A stretch of DNA of 64,000 bases. Origin: Ignavibacteriota bacterium. GTDB taxonomy: Bacteria > Bacteroidota > Ignavibacteria > UBA10030 > SZUA-254. Shown in pieces: positions 21,421 through 32,585 of the stretch. Position 1 is the first letter of the stretch. Each line of letters starts with the position of its first letter. A program made the translations under genes and the position numbers. The stretch lies in assembly GCA_025358305.1 (NCBI GenBank), contig JANYJZ010000003.1:230908-294907 (forward strand). The letters run 5' to 3'. The notes under the pieces were generated by a model. The model was not told the origin of the DNA and ran no database searches. It worked only from the letters and a program-made list of their open reading frames with translations.

Positions 21421-22344
21421 CTACCGCTGAAGAACGGAGGTGATGAGCGCCATCCGGATGAAGACGCCGTACCGCGTTTGCCGAAAATACGCAGCGCGGG
21501 GATCCGCGTCGACCGACGGGGCGATCTCGTTCAGTCGCGGCAACGGATGCATGATGAGCGACGATGGCCGGAGGAGTTTCACGGTCGACTCGTCGAGGAT
21601 GAATGGGGCCGGCTTGTCGGGCGCCGCGCCGCCGCCCGGGAAGACTTCGCTCTGGATCCGCGTGACGTAGAGGACGTCGACCTCCGGCAGGACCGTGCGG
21701 AGGTCGTGTTCGAGGGCGAACCATACATTGTGCCGCGTCAGGTAGTCGCGGATGTCGTCCTGGATCTGCAAGGCGGGAGGCGCCACGAAATAGAGCTTCA
21801 CGCGGTCGAACTTCCCCAGGAGGTACGCCAGGGAACGCACGGTGCGGCCGGTCGCGAGGTTGCCGACGAACGCGACCTTGACGCCGTCGATGGTGCGGAG
21901 TTCCTTCTGGATCGTGTAGAGGTCGAGGAGGGCTTGGGTCGGGTGCTGGCCCCCTTTTCCGTCGCCCGCGTTGATGACGGGGACGGAGGAAACGGCTGCG
22001 GCGCGAGCGGCTCCGCCGATCTCGTTGTGCCTGAGGACGATGACGTCGGCGTAATGGTTTACCACGCGGATCGTGTCCTCGAGCGTCTCCCCCATGATGA
22101 CGGAGGAGAATTCCTGGGCTCGCTCGGTCGAGATCGCCCGGCCCCCCAGCCGGAGCATCGCCGATTCGAAGGAGAACCGGGTCCGCGTCGACGGTTCGTA
22201 GAAGAGCGAGGCCATGACGGCGTGCTCGTAGTCGCGGGTCCCTCCGCGCGCGGCGACGCGTTCCATCTGGTCCGCTTCCCGGAAGAGCTCGTGGAGCATG
22301 GGGAGCGTGAATTGCTGGGATTCAGTGATGTGGTGCAGGTTCAT
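21421..22344 (-). CDS. pyrB: Aspartate carbamoyltransferase catalytic chain
   Basis: A 307-residue ATCase: carbamoyl-phosphate site FYEPSTRTRFSFESAM, second substrate site GGQHPTQALLDLYTI, and MHPLPRLNEI. It makes carbamoyl aspartate for pyrimidine synthesis. No pyrI and no other pyr genes are nearby. It overlaps the arcC end by 23 bases. ArgF and carbamate kinase, both carbamoyl-phosphate enzymes, precede it. Confidence 0.95.
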   Translation of the reverse strand: MNLHHITESQQFTLPMLHELFREADQMERVAARGGTRDYEHAVMASLFYEPSTRTRFSFESAMLRLGGRAISTERAQEFSSVIMGETLEDTIRVVNHYADVIVLRHNEIGGAARAAAVSSVPVINAGDGKGGQHPTQALLDLYTIQKELRTIDGVKVAFVGNLATGRTVRSLAYLLGKFDRVKLYFVAPPALQIQDDIRDYLTRHNVWFALEHDLRTVLPEVDVLYVTRIQSEVFPGGGAAPDKPAPFILDESTVKLLRPSSLIMHPLPRLNEIAPSVDADPRAAYFRQTRYGVFIRMALITSVLQR

Positions 22345-23290
22345 GTGTCTCTTCGCGGATGATGTGCGTGCCGGAGAGCCCGTCCAGGGATTCCAGGAGG
22401 TGACGGGGGTCGGTGATGATGGCCTCGCAGCCCCCTTGTTCGACGAACGCGACCGCGGCCTCGATCTTCGGCTTCATGCTTCCTTCGGCGAAGTGTCCCG
22501 CCGCGAGGTATCCCCTCGCCGTCCGGAGGTCCGCACGGTCGATCGGGCGGCGGTACGGCGTGTTGAAGTGGAGCGAGACCTTGTCGACGTCGGTCGAGAT
22601 GACCATACGTTCAAGCCCGAGCCTGGTGGCGAGCATCTGCGACGCGCGGTCCTTGTCGATGACCGCCTCGATCCCCCGCAGAGCGCCCCCTTCCTCCACG
22701 ACGGGAATGCCGCCGCCGCCGGCCGTGATCACGATGATGCCGTGCGAGAGGCAGTGTTCGATCGCCTCGAGGCCAATGATGCCGGCGGGTTTCGGGGAGG
22801 GGACGACGCGGCGGTATCCCCGCGCGGCGTCGTCGACCACGGTCCATCCGAGCGTCCGGGCCTTCGCCTGGGCGTCGGCCTCGCGGTAGAACGGGCCGAT
22901 CGGCTTCGTCGGATGCCGAAACGCGGGGTCGCGGGGGTCGACGAGGACGAGGGAGAGGATGGCCGCGACGGGCGTCGAGAGCTTCCGCTCGGCGAGCGCA
23001 CTCTGGAGGGTCGTCTGGAGGATGTAGCCGATCTCCCCCTGCGTCATCGCCACGCAGACGTCCAAGGGAAGCGTGTAGGTCTGGCCGGAGGCGGCCTCAG
23101 AGCGCAGGAGCTGCGAGCCGACCTGCGGCCCGTTCCCGTGGGTGATGACGATGCGGTATCCGCGCGCCGCAAGTTCGGCGATGCCCTCGCAGATGACCTT
23201 TGCGTTGGCAGCCTGCTCCGGGATCAGTCCGCGCTCGCCGGCGCGGATGAGCGAATTCCCCCCGACGGCGATGAGAATGGTGCTCTGCAA
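22322..23290 (-). CDS. arcC: Carbamate kinase
   Basis: A 322-residue amino-acid-kinase-fold protein with VAVGGNSL-like start (IAVGGNSLIRAGERG), THGNGPQVG, and GGGGIPVVEEGG plus VIDKDRASQMLA, all carbamate kinase landmarks. It interconverts carbamoyl phosphate + ADP and carbamate + ATP. There is no arginine deiminase gene nearby, so the catabolic ADI pathway is not supported; supply of carbamoyl phosphate to neighbours (ArgF, PyrB, HypF) is an alternative. It abuts argF with no gap. Confidence 0.95.
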   Translation of the reverse strand: MQSTILIAVGGNSLIRAGERGLIPEQAANAKVICEGIAELAARGYRIVITHGNGPQVGSQLLRSEAASGQTYTLPLDVCVAMTQGEIGYILQTTLQSALAERKLSTPVAAILSLVLVDPRDPAFRHPTKPIGPFYREADAQAKARTLGWTVVDDAARGYRRVVPSPKPAGIIGLEAIEHCLSHGIIVITAGGGGIPVVEEGGALRGIEAVIDKDRASQMLATRLGLERMVISTDVDKVSLHFNTPYRRPIDRADLRTARGYLAAGHFAEGSMKPKIEAAVAFVEQGGCEAIITDPRHLLESLDGLSGTHIIREETHEPAPHH

Positions 23291-24217
23291 TCAGTCACCC
23301 TGAAGCAGGGAGACGAGGATGGCTTTTTCGGTGTGGAGACGGTTCTCCGCCTGGTCGAACACCACGGAGTTCGCCGAGTCCATCACGCCGTCGGTCACCT
23401 CCTCACCGCGGTGCGCGGGGAGGCAGTGCATGAACCGCGCGTGGCTCCTCGCGTGCGACATGAGCTTCTCGTTCACCTGGAACTCCCTGAACGCGTCGTG
23501 GCGGGCCTCCTGTTCGGCCTCCTGGCCCATGCTCGTCCAGACGTCGGTGTAGACGATGTCCGCGTGGCGGACGGCCTCTTTCGGATTGTGGAGGATCTCG
23601 ATGCGCGCCCCCGATTCCTCGGCCGCCCCGGCGCTCGCCTTGAAGACGCTCATATCCGGTTCGTAACCGCGCGGCGTGCACGCGGTGAAGTTCATGCCGA
23701 GCTTCGCGGCCATGAGCATGAGGGAGTGGCAGACGTTGTTCCCGTCCCCCATAAAGACCATGAGCTTGCCGTCGTACGAGCCGAGATGTTCCCGGACGGT
23801 GAGAAAATCCCCCACCGCCTGGCACGGGTGCTCCAGGTCGGTGAGAGCGTTCACCACGGGGATCGACATCGCGGCCGCCAGCTCGACGCACGTCTGGTGG
23901 GCGTACGTCCGGACCACGGCGGCATCCACCCACCGCTCGAGGTTCTTTCCCGTGTCGCGCACCGATTCACGCTTCCCGAGGCTGATGTCGCCTTGGGTCA
24001 GGTAGACGGCGTGCGCGCCGAGCTGATGGATGCCCACGTCAAAGGTGACGTGCGTCCGGAGGGACTGCTTCTCGAAGATCATGGCGACCGAACGGCCCTG
24101 GAGCGCCTGGACGAAGTTCGCCGGATACTCCTTCACCCTCCGGGAGATGTCCAGGATCTGCCGGAGATCGTCGCCGGACCAGTCGGCGATGCTAAGAAAA
24201 TCGCGTTTCGTATGCAT
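23291..24217 (-). CDS. argF: Ornithine carbamoyltransferase
   Basis: A 308-residue OTC: carbamoyl-phosphate loop EKQSLRTHVTF, DLEHPCQAVGDFLTV, ornithine-site DVWTSMGQE and the catalytic HCLPAHRGEEVTD. The carbamoyl-phosphate loop reads SLRTH where STRTR is usual; Ser, Arg and Thr that contact the phosphate are kept. It starts at ATG 24215-24217, overlapping the end of the GTPase gene by 26 bases; the longer open frame upstream is a shadow of that gene. Ornithine is the likely second substrate, though other transcarbamylases share this fold. Confidence 0.93.
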   Translation of the reverse strand: MHTKRDFLSIADWSGDDLRQILDISRRVKEYPANFVQALQGRSVAMIFEKQSLRTHVTFDVGIHQLGAHAVYLTQGDISLGKRESVRDTGKNLERWVDAAVVRTYAHQTCVELAAAMSIPVVNALTDLEHPCQAVGDFLTVREHLGSYDGKLMVFMGDGNNVCHSLMLMAAKLGMNFTACTPRGYEPDMSVFKASAGAAEESGARIEILHNPKEAVRHADIVYTDVWTSMGQEAEQEARHDAFREFQVNEKLMSHARSHARFMHCLPAHRGEEVTDGVMDSANSVVFDQAENRLHTEKAILVSLLQGD

Positions 24218-25553
24218 GCTCTTCCTTGTCATGGTAGCGGTGGAGGAACTCCGTGATGATCGTTTGGAGATCGGGCTTCGTGGTCTCCGCGAGGCTGTAT
24301 CCCACGCGCACGGAGGGCTTGTTGATATGAATGACCCGCCGGAGATCGATAGGCGTCCCGATGATGACGCTGTCGCACTCGACGCGGTTGATCGTTTCCT
24401 CGAGGTCCCGGACCTGGTCTCCGCCGTATCCCATGGCCGGGAGAAGCGTACCGATTCTGGGATACTTCCGGTAGGTGTCGGCGATCGATTTGACGACCCA
24501 CGGGCGCGGATCGACGAGCGACGCCGCACCGAACTGGCGCGCGGCGATGATGCCCGCGCCGTACGCCATCTCCCCGTGCGTGAGCGTGGGCCCGTCCTCG
24601 ACGACGAGGACGTGCTTTCCGCGGATGATCTTCTCGTCTTCCACGGTGACCGGCGAGGCAGCTTCGACGACGATGGCATCGGGATTGATCCCGGCGATGT
24701 TCCGCTTCACGAGGTCGACCGATCCCTTGGGCGCGGTGTCGATCTTGTTGATGACGATGACATCTGCGAGGGCGAGGTTCGTCGCGCCGGGATAGTAGCA
24801 GACCTCGTGGCCCGCCCGGTGCGGGTCGACGACGGTGATCGTGAGATCGGGCTTGTAGAACGACATGTCATTGTTGCCGCCGTCCCAGACGATGACGTCG
24901 GACTCCTTCTCCGCCTCGCGCAGGATCGCCTCGTAGTCGACGCCCGCATAGATGGTGGTGTTGTTCACGATGTGCGGTTCATATTCCTCCATCTCCTCGA
25001 CGGTGCACTCGTTACGGACGAGATCGTCGAGCGTCTTGTAGCGCTGGACGCGCTGCCGGACGAGGTCGCCGTACGGCATGGGATGCCGGATGGCGGAGAC
25101 CCGCTTGCCGCTCGACCGCAGGATGTCGCAGACCTTCCGCGACGTCTGACTCTTGCCGGCGCCGGTCCGGACCGCGACCACCGCGATGACGGGAACGCTG
25201 GACCTGACCATGGTATGCCGCGTCCCGAGGAGCTTGAAGTCGGCGCCGGCGGCGATGACCCGGGAGCCTTTCGCCATGAGCTCCTGGAAGGAGATGTCCG
25301 AGTAGGAGAAGACGACCTCGTCAATCGAATACTGCCGGATGAGCGAGAGGAGGTCCGATTCGGGATGGATGGGGATGCCGTGGGGGTAGAGCCGTCCGGC
25401 GAGCTCAGGGGGATATCTCCTGCCGTCGATGTTCGGGATCTGCGTGGCGGTGAATGCCACCACTTCGTATTGCGCGTTGTCCCGAAAGACGGTGTTGAAG
25501 TTGTGGAAATCCCTTCCTGCTGCGCCCATGATGAGTATGCGTGTGCGGACCAT
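24192..25553 (-). CDS. COG2403-type predicted GTPase (cyclic 2,3-diphosphoglycerate synthetase-related)
   Basis: A 453-residue protein with an N-terminal Rossmann-like stretch (ILIMGAAGRDFHNFN), a P-loop VRTGAGKSQTSRK near residue 146, WDGGNNDMSF and the base-specificity motif VINKID. I recall this family as sometimes annotated as cyclic 2,3-diphosphoglycerate synthetase and as a neighbour of argF/arcC; neither point can be checked here. The ATG at 25551-25553 has AGGAG eight bases upstream. It leads a tightly overlapping block argF-arcC-pyrB, which suggests a role linked to carbamoyl phosphate or phosphorylated metabolites. The reaction is not established from sequence. Confidence 0.75.
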   Translation of the reverse strand: MVRTRILIMGAAGRDFHNFNTVFRDNAQYEVVAFTATQIPNIDGRRYPPELAGRLYPHGIPIHPESDLLSLIRQYSIDEVVFSYSDISFQELMAKGSRVIAAGADFKLLGTRHTMVRSSVPVIAVVAVRTGAGKSQTSRKVCDILRSSGKRVSAIRHPMPYGDLVRQRVQRYKTLDDLVRNECTVEEMEEYEPHIVNNTTIYAGVDYEAILREAEKESDVIVWDGGNNDMSFYKPDLTITVVDPHRAGHEVCYYPGATNLALADVIVINKIDTAPKGSVDLVKRNIAGINPDAIVVEAASPVTVEDEKIIRGKHVLVVEDGPTLTHGEMAYGAGIIAARQFGAASLVDPRPWVVKSIADTYRKYPRIGTLLPAMGYGGDQVRDLEETINRVECDSVIIGTPIDLRRVIHINKPSVRVGYSLAETTKPDLQTIITEFLHRYHDKEEHAYETRFS

Positions 25554-25634
25554 AACGTCTCCTTCAAAGTGAATGACGATGCGTTCTTCCCGGCACGATC
25601 CCCGCCGCCGCAAGGATCTGCCGGTCAGAGGATC

Positions 25635-26300
25635 TTACTGGACCTTTTCAAGCAAAGCCCCGGCGGCGTGGCAGTTCGGGCACTCCGCGGCCGGAGCCGT
25701 GAGGATGTACCCGCAGTTCGGACAGACGAGGTAAGGCGACTTCACGATCTTCCCCGATTTGTCGAGGACCTCCTTGAGGAGCTCCGTGTGCCGGATGTCC
25801 GCTTCCCGGACCAGGGTGAGCTGATCCTTTGCGTCGGGGAGTTTTTCGAGCTCCGCGGTGCGAATGAGGTTCGGATACATCGACTCGGTCTCGATCTCCT
25901 CGCTGCTGATCGACATCTTCAGGGTTTGGAGGGTACTGCCGACGGTGACGGAATCGATCACCGGCATCCGAGGTTCGACCCCGTGCTGCTTGAGGAACCC
26001 GGCGTGGAGGTTCGCGTGGATCTCCTCGGAGCGGGCGATCGCGCGGAACCGCTGGGCGATGTTCGCGAGATGCTCCTTTTCCGCCTGTCTGACGAAGTCC
26101 GCGTACATGTGGTTGTATTTCACCTCTTTCCCGTACGCGATCTGCATGTTCTCGATGGTGACGAGTACCGGGGCCGCGGCCGGTTTCTGTTTTCCTTCGT
26201 TGCAGCCGAAGCACAATGCGAGAAGGAAGAAGGCGAGGAGGAACGGTGCGGCAATGAGAGCGCTGAATTGGAGCTGGGAGAGGAGTCTGTTGGTTTTCAT
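25635..26300 (-). CDS. Exported rubrerythrin-family protein
   Basis: A 221-residue protein with an N-terminal hydrophobic export segment (residues 12-32) ending FGCN, which may be a lipoprotein box although the -1 to -3 residues are not typical. A ferritin-like helical domain (about 60-175) contains an EEIHANLH diiron motif, and a rubredoxin-like knuckle CPNCGYIL...CPNC closes the protein. Rubrerythrins reduce peroxide; an envelope location is unusual. It lies 53 bases after the OsmC gene and 81 before the GTPase gene. Confidence 0.85.
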   Translation of the reverse strand: MKTNRLLSQLQFSALIAAPFLLAFFLLALCFGCNEGKQKPAAAPVLVTIENMQIAYGKEVKYNHMYADFVRQAEKEHLANIAQRFRAIARSEEIHANLHAGFLKQHGVEPRMPVIDSVTVGSTLQTLKMSISSEEIETESMYPNLIRTAELEKLPDAKDQLTLVREADIRHTELLKEVLDKSGKIVKSPYLVCPNCGYILTAPAAECPNCHAAGALLEKVQ

Positions 26301-26353
26301 GTGCGTACCCTTATCTCATGGTGATTCCACAGTGCGGCGGCGGCCGGGACCCT

Positions 26354-26809
26354 CTACGCGGGAACGAGGGGGAGCGGCGCCGTCTTCGATTCGACGATCG
26401 TGTAGGAATCCGTGATGTTGACGTTGCCTCTGAGCATCGCCGAAACGGCGCAGTACTTCGTGGTCGAGAGCTCGATGGCCCGCTCGACGTCCTTGGGGTT
26501 GATGCCGACCCCGTAAAAGGTGTATTCAATGGCGATGTCGGTGTAGATCTGCGGGTGTTCGTCGCGGACGGTCCCGCGCAGGCGCACCTCGAAGCCTTCG
26601 ATCGGAACGCGCTTCTTCTTCAGGATCGGAATGATGTTGCTCGACGTGCAGCCGCCGAGCGCGATCAGGACGAGCTCCTTCGGCCGCGGCCCCGACTCGC
26701 TGCCGTCAAAGATCTCGGGTCCGTCCATGACCACCCAGTGATTGGAATCGGATTTTCCGGCAAACGTGATCCCCCGGATCTGGCGGACGATGACTTCCTG
26801 CGTGGGCAT
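26354..26809 (-). CDS. OsmC/Ohr family protein
   Basis: A 151-residue OsmC-fold protein with the two peroxidatic/resolving cysteines in LGGCTSSNI (about residue 54) and TKYCAVSAML (about 118). Such proteins reduce organic or lipoyl hydroperoxides. A GAGG motif stands about nine bases before the ATG. With the following rubrerythrin it forms an oxidative-defence pair at the head of the long minus-strand run leading to the hydrogenase genes. Confidence 0.93.
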   Translation of the reverse strand: MPTQEVIVRQIRGITFAGKSDSNHWVVMDGPEIFDGSESGPRPKELVLIALGGCTSSNIIPILKKKRVPIEGFEVRLRGTVRDEHPQIYTDIAIEYTFYGVGINPKDVERAIELSTTKYCAVSAMLRGNVNITDSYTIVESKTAPLPLVPA

Positions 26810-27346
26810 GTGTGCAAACCTCTTTGAGCGGTGAATGTGTCGGTATATGTCTGTTCCCTACATACTACAAACCCCGTACCGCCCTTGGAACGGCGAAATT
26901 GGCGGCATTCCATGCGAATGCCGCACCAGAACTTCTCATCCATGAAAAACCCTTTTTTGTCCTCTTCTCATGAATGAGAGTTCACGCAATTTGGGGGCCA
27001 TTGTCAAGGATTTTCGGTGCGTTTCCCTCTCTCATTCCTATCTCTGAGAATATTCGCACGTCCCGGGCGATGGAGTACCGAAGAGCCCGTGGGGATGCGA
27101 CCAAAGGACGGTTTGGTCCTCGTTCTTCCCCGGACGGCGGACGCCGGAAGACCAAGGGAAAGCCCCGGGGGGGAGGAGCCTCTCATATGTGAAAATCAGC
27201 CACTCGATATTGTCAAACCTGAAATCTCACGAAGGCCGTAGTGGAAAAGGGGGCGAGAAACGGGGATTTTGTGCCGGGAGTGTATGGCATGTTAATTGTG
27301 ATGCTTTATAAGAGATCGGCGTCTCCACATCCGAAGGGCTAGCAGT
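26810..27346. promoter_or_regulatory. Divergent intergenic region between osmC-like and ald genes
   Basis: No gene is seen in these 537 bases. Toward osmC (minus strand) a weak promoter candidate is TTGTAG (26865-26870) and TATACC (26842-26847), 17 bases apart. A clean dyad GCGGCATTC-N5-GAATGCCGC occupies 26902-26924. Toward ald, GACCAAA (27099-27105) can pair with TTTGGTC (27112-27118), which can alternatively pair with GACCAA near 27149. A TTTATAAG near 27304-27311 could be part of the ald promoter. All are tentative. Confidence 0.4.
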
Positions 27347-28465
27347 GTGAATATTGGCATTCTCAAAGAAGATCCAAGCCATGAGCGGCGGGTAGTTCTC
27401 ACGCCCGCGGGCGTTCAGGCCCTCGTGGGGGCCGGCAATCAGGTCTTCGTCGAGCGCGATGCCGGCAACGCATCCCGCTTCTCGAATGAGGACTACGCCG
27501 CGGTCGGCGGGCAGATCGTCTATACGAGCGACGAGGTGTTCGGGCGTTCGGAACTCCTCCTGAAGATCTCGCCGCCCACCGATACGGACTGCCAGCGGCT
27601 CCTCGAGCGGCAGACGCTCTTCACGTTCCTCCACCTCGCGGTCGCCCGGACGAAGGTCATGGACCAGCTCCTCCGGAAGCGGATCACCGCGGTCGGATTT
27701 GAGCTCATCGAGGACGCGCACGGGGACCTCCCGATCCTCCAGGTGATGAGCGAGATCGCCGGTCAGATGTCGATCCAGATCGCCGCGCGGTTCCTCGAAA
27801 GCAGCAATAACGGCCGGGGTATCGTCCTCGGCGGCATCACCGGCGTCCCCCCTGCGACCGTCGTCATCATCGGCGCCGGCACGGTCGGCGCGGCCGCCGC
27901 CCGCATGGCGCTCGGCGCGGGCGCGGAGATCATCGTTCTCGACATCGAACTGAGCCGCCTCCGCTCGCTCGAACAGCGGTTCAACTACGGCGTCATCACC
28001 GCCGTGACGAACGAGTACAACCTGCGAAAGGCGCTCCAGTTCGCCGACGTCGTCATCGGCGCGGTGCTCATCAAGGGCGAGCGCGCACCGCATCTCGTCA
28101 CCGAGGCGATGGTCCAGAAGATGAAGCCCGGATCGATCATCATCGACGTTTCGATCGACCAGGGCGGATGCGTCGCGACGAGCCGGCCCACGACGATCGA
28201 AAATCCGACGTACCTCCTCCACGACGTCATCCACTACTGCGTCCCGAATATTGCAGCCAACGTCGCCCGGACCGCGACCTACGGCCTTACGAACGCGCTG
28301 TTGCCGAGCCTCCTCGAGATCACGAAGAAAGGCGTCGGCCCCGCGCTTCAGGAGAACGCCGGGCTCGGACGCGGCGTCTGTACGTTCGACGGCGAGTGCA
28401 CGAAGGAAGCGATCGCCCGGCGGTTCGAAATGCCCTCGCGGCTCCTTGACACGATGCTCCCATGA
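27347..28465 (+). CDS. ald: Alanine dehydrogenase
   Basis: A 372-residue AlaDH/PNT-family enzyme: start NIGILKEDPSHERRVVLTPAG, catalytic lysine/histidine region (FTFLHLAV), and the NAD fold VVIIGAGTVGAAAARMALG. It interconverts L-alanine and pyruvate + NH3 with NAD. The C-terminal VDVSIDQGGC-like stretch (IIDVSIDQGGCVATS) is the family signature. Start is GTG at 27347 with GAAGGG about nine bases upstream. It fits beside the pyruvate- and 2-oxoacid-using genes downstream. Confidence 0.93.
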   Translation: MNIGILKEDPSHERRVVLTPAGVQALVGAGNQVFVERDAGNASRFSNEDYAAVGGQIVYTSDEVFGRSELLLKISPPTDTDCQRLLERQTLFTFLHLAVARTKVMDQLLRKRITAVGFELIEDAHGDLPILQVMSEIAGQMSIQIAARFLESSNNGRGIVLGGITGVPPATVVIIGAGTVGAAAARMALGAGAEIIVLDIELSRLRSLEQRFNYGVITAVTNEYNLRKALQFADVVIGAVLIKGERAPHLVTEAMVQKMKPGSIIIDVSIDQGGCVATSRPTTIENPTYLLHDVIHYCVPNIAANVARTATYGLTNALLPSLLEITKKGVGPALQENAGLGRGVCTFDGECTKEAIARRFEMPSRLLDTMLP

Positions 28466-28469
28466 AAGC

Positions 28470-29813
28470 ATGAACATGCAATGGATCGAACGATATAAGT
28501 CGAAATTACGGACACCCGCCGAGGCCGCGAAGCTCATCACGTCCGGGCACAAGGTCTACGTCCATCCCGGGTGCGCGATGCCCGAGGTCCTCGTCGACGC
28601 GATGTGCGACCGGTATCTCGAGCTTGAGGACGTCGAGGTGTTCCACCTCATGACCGTCGGAAAGACGCGCTATTCGCTCCCGGAGATGGAGGGGCACTTC
28701 CGGCACAACGCATTGTTCATCGGAAAGAACGTCCGCGAAGCGGTGAACGACGGCCGGGCCGACTTCACGCCGATCTTCCTCTCGGAGATCCCGCGCCTCT
28801 TCTATAGCGGCGTCGTACCGGTCGACGTCGCGCTCGTACACCTCTCGCCCCCCGACGAGCACGGGTTCTGCAGCTTCGGCGTCGGCGTGGAGTGCACAAA
28901 GCCGGCGACCGAGGTCGCGAGCATCGTCATCGCCCAGATCAACCCGAACATGCCTCGTACGCTCGGCGACTGCTTCATCCACATCGACAAGCTCACCTGC
29001 TGCGTCGAGGTGGACGTCCCTTTGAAAGAACTTCCCCAGGTGGATGGCAACCTCACCTCCGAGGAGCTCGACGTCTACCAGAAGATCGGCAAGAACATCG
29101 CCGGCCTCATCGAGGACGGCTCGACGCTTCAGCTCGGCATCGGCGCCATCCCGGACGCGGTCCTCAAGTTCCTCCACGGGAAGAAAGACCTCGGCATGCA
29201 CACGGAGATGTTCTCCGACGGCGTCATCAAGCTCGTCGAGGACGGCATATTGACGAACGAAAAGAAGACGCTCCATCCGGGGAAGATCATCGCGTCGTTC
29301 GTCCTGGCGTCGCGGCCGCTGTTCGATTTCATCGACAACAACCCGGTGATCGAGTTCCATCCGTCGCACTACGTGAACGACCCGTTCATCATCTCGAGGA
29401 ACGACAAGATGGTTGCGATCAACTCCGCCATCGAGGTCGACCTTACCGGGCAGGTTTGCGCGGATTCCATCGGCCGGGCGTTCTACAGCGGCGTCGGCGG
29501 CCAGGTCGATTTCATCCGCGGCGCCTCGAGGAGCAAGGGGGGAAAGCCCATCATCGCCCTCCCCTCGACGGCGAAGCACGGGAAGCTCTCGCGCATCGTC
29601 CCGCAGCTCGCCAGCGGTGCGGGCGTGACCACGTCGCGCTACGACGTGCACTACGTCGTCACGGAATTCGGGGTCGCAGACCTCTACGGGAAGCCGATCC
29701 GTCGCCGCATCCAGGCGCTCGTCGACATCGCGCATCCGGACTTCCGCGAGGAGCTCGAACGATACGCGGTCGAGTGCAAGTATATCGCGGCCGGAACGGT
29801 TCAGGTGCATTGA
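28470..29813 (+). CDS. Acetyl-CoA hydrolase/CoA-transferase family protein (4-hydroxybutyrate CoA-transferase-like)
   Basis: A 447-residue class I CoA-transferase of the Cat2/AbfT group (COG0427). Landmarks are QLGIGAIPDAVL, HTEMFSDGVI, GGQVDFIRGA and the C-terminal VTEFGVADLYGK. The length fits butyryl/4-hydroxybutyryl transferases and not the larger succinyl-CoA:acetate enzymes. It may exchange CoA between acetate and acyl-CoA products of the 2-oxoacid oxidoreductases. The ATG at 28470 is four bases after the ald stop; another ATG two codons later is possible. Confidence 0.88.
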   Translation: MNMQWIERYKSKLRTPAEAAKLITSGHKVYVHPGCAMPEVLVDAMCDRYLELEDVEVFHLMTVGKTRYSLPEMEGHFRHNALFIGKNVREAVNDGRADFTPIFLSEIPRLFYSGVVPVDVALVHLSPPDEHGFCSFGVGVECTKPATEVASIVIAQINPNMPRTLGDCFIHIDKLTCCVEVDVPLKELPQVDGNLTSEELDVYQKIGKNIAGLIEDGSTLQLGIGAIPDAVLKFLHGKKDLGMHTEMFSDGVIKLVEDGILTNEKKTLHPGKIIASFVLASRPLFDFIDNNPVIEFHPSHYVNDPFIISRNDKMVAINSAIEVDLTGQVCADSIGRAFYSGVGGQVDFIRGASRSKGGKPIIALPSTAKHGKLSRIVPQLASGAGVTTSRYDVHYVVTEFGVADLYGKPIRRRIQALVDIAHPDFREELERYAVECKYIAAGTVQVH

Positions 29814-29829
29814 CAAAAAAGGACGCCCA

Positions 29830-30195
29830 GTGATGCGATCTGACAAACCGTGCAAATATTGCGAACGCGTGACGGTCAACCTCGAACTCCGACGGCCCGT
29901 CGAGACGATGTCCGACATACCGAATACGTACGATCCGGACTCCGGCCGGTACTGCTGGAGGATCCATGAAGTCATGTCCTATGCGCTCATCCCCCGGGCG
30001 ATCCAGAACCACGTCGGCCAGGTCGACTGCTACGTCTGCATCGACGATGAGGACCGGGCCGAAATCGACCTCGAAGCGTATGTGCGCAGATTTTTTACAG
30101 AAACGATCATGCCGCAGTGGAAGAGCCTGAAGGGGACATACGCGACGCAGCCGGTCCCGGCCCCTCCCGAAGGCATCGCGTGCAGGAGACTCTAG
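29830..30195 (+). CDS. Hypothetical cysteine-containing protein
   Basis: A 121-residue soluble protein I do not recognise. Cysteines occur as CKYC near the N terminus, RYCWR, and CYVC in the middle (DCYVCIDDED), so a metal site is possible. It begins GTGATG; AAGGA lies upstream at a workable distance for either codon. It follows the CoA-transferase by 16 bases and precedes maeB by 55, so it is probably co-transcribed. Confidence 0.6.
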   Translation: MMRSDKPCKYCERVTVNLELRRPVETMSDIPNTYDPDSGRYCWRIHEVMSYALIPRAIQNHVGQVDCYVCIDDEDRAEIDLEAYVRRFFTETIMPQWKSLKGTYATQPVPAPPEGIACRRL

Positions 30196-30250
30196 CTTTC
30201 CGGCATGAAGAAATTGCTGAACGACACTCAACTACCGTAAGGAATTCGCC

Positions 30251-32572
<2,322 letters not shown>

Positions 32573-32585
32573 CAAGGAGTAGGGC

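Noticed and set aside
22322..24217. Arginine deiminase pathway
   Set aside because: argF and arcC are present but no arcA or arginine/ornithine antiporter is seen, and pyrB is part of the same block.
23291..24679. A 462-residue version of ArgF
   Set aside because: The additional 154 N-terminal residues are a shadow of the GTPase gene; OTC starts at MHTKRDFLSIADWSG.
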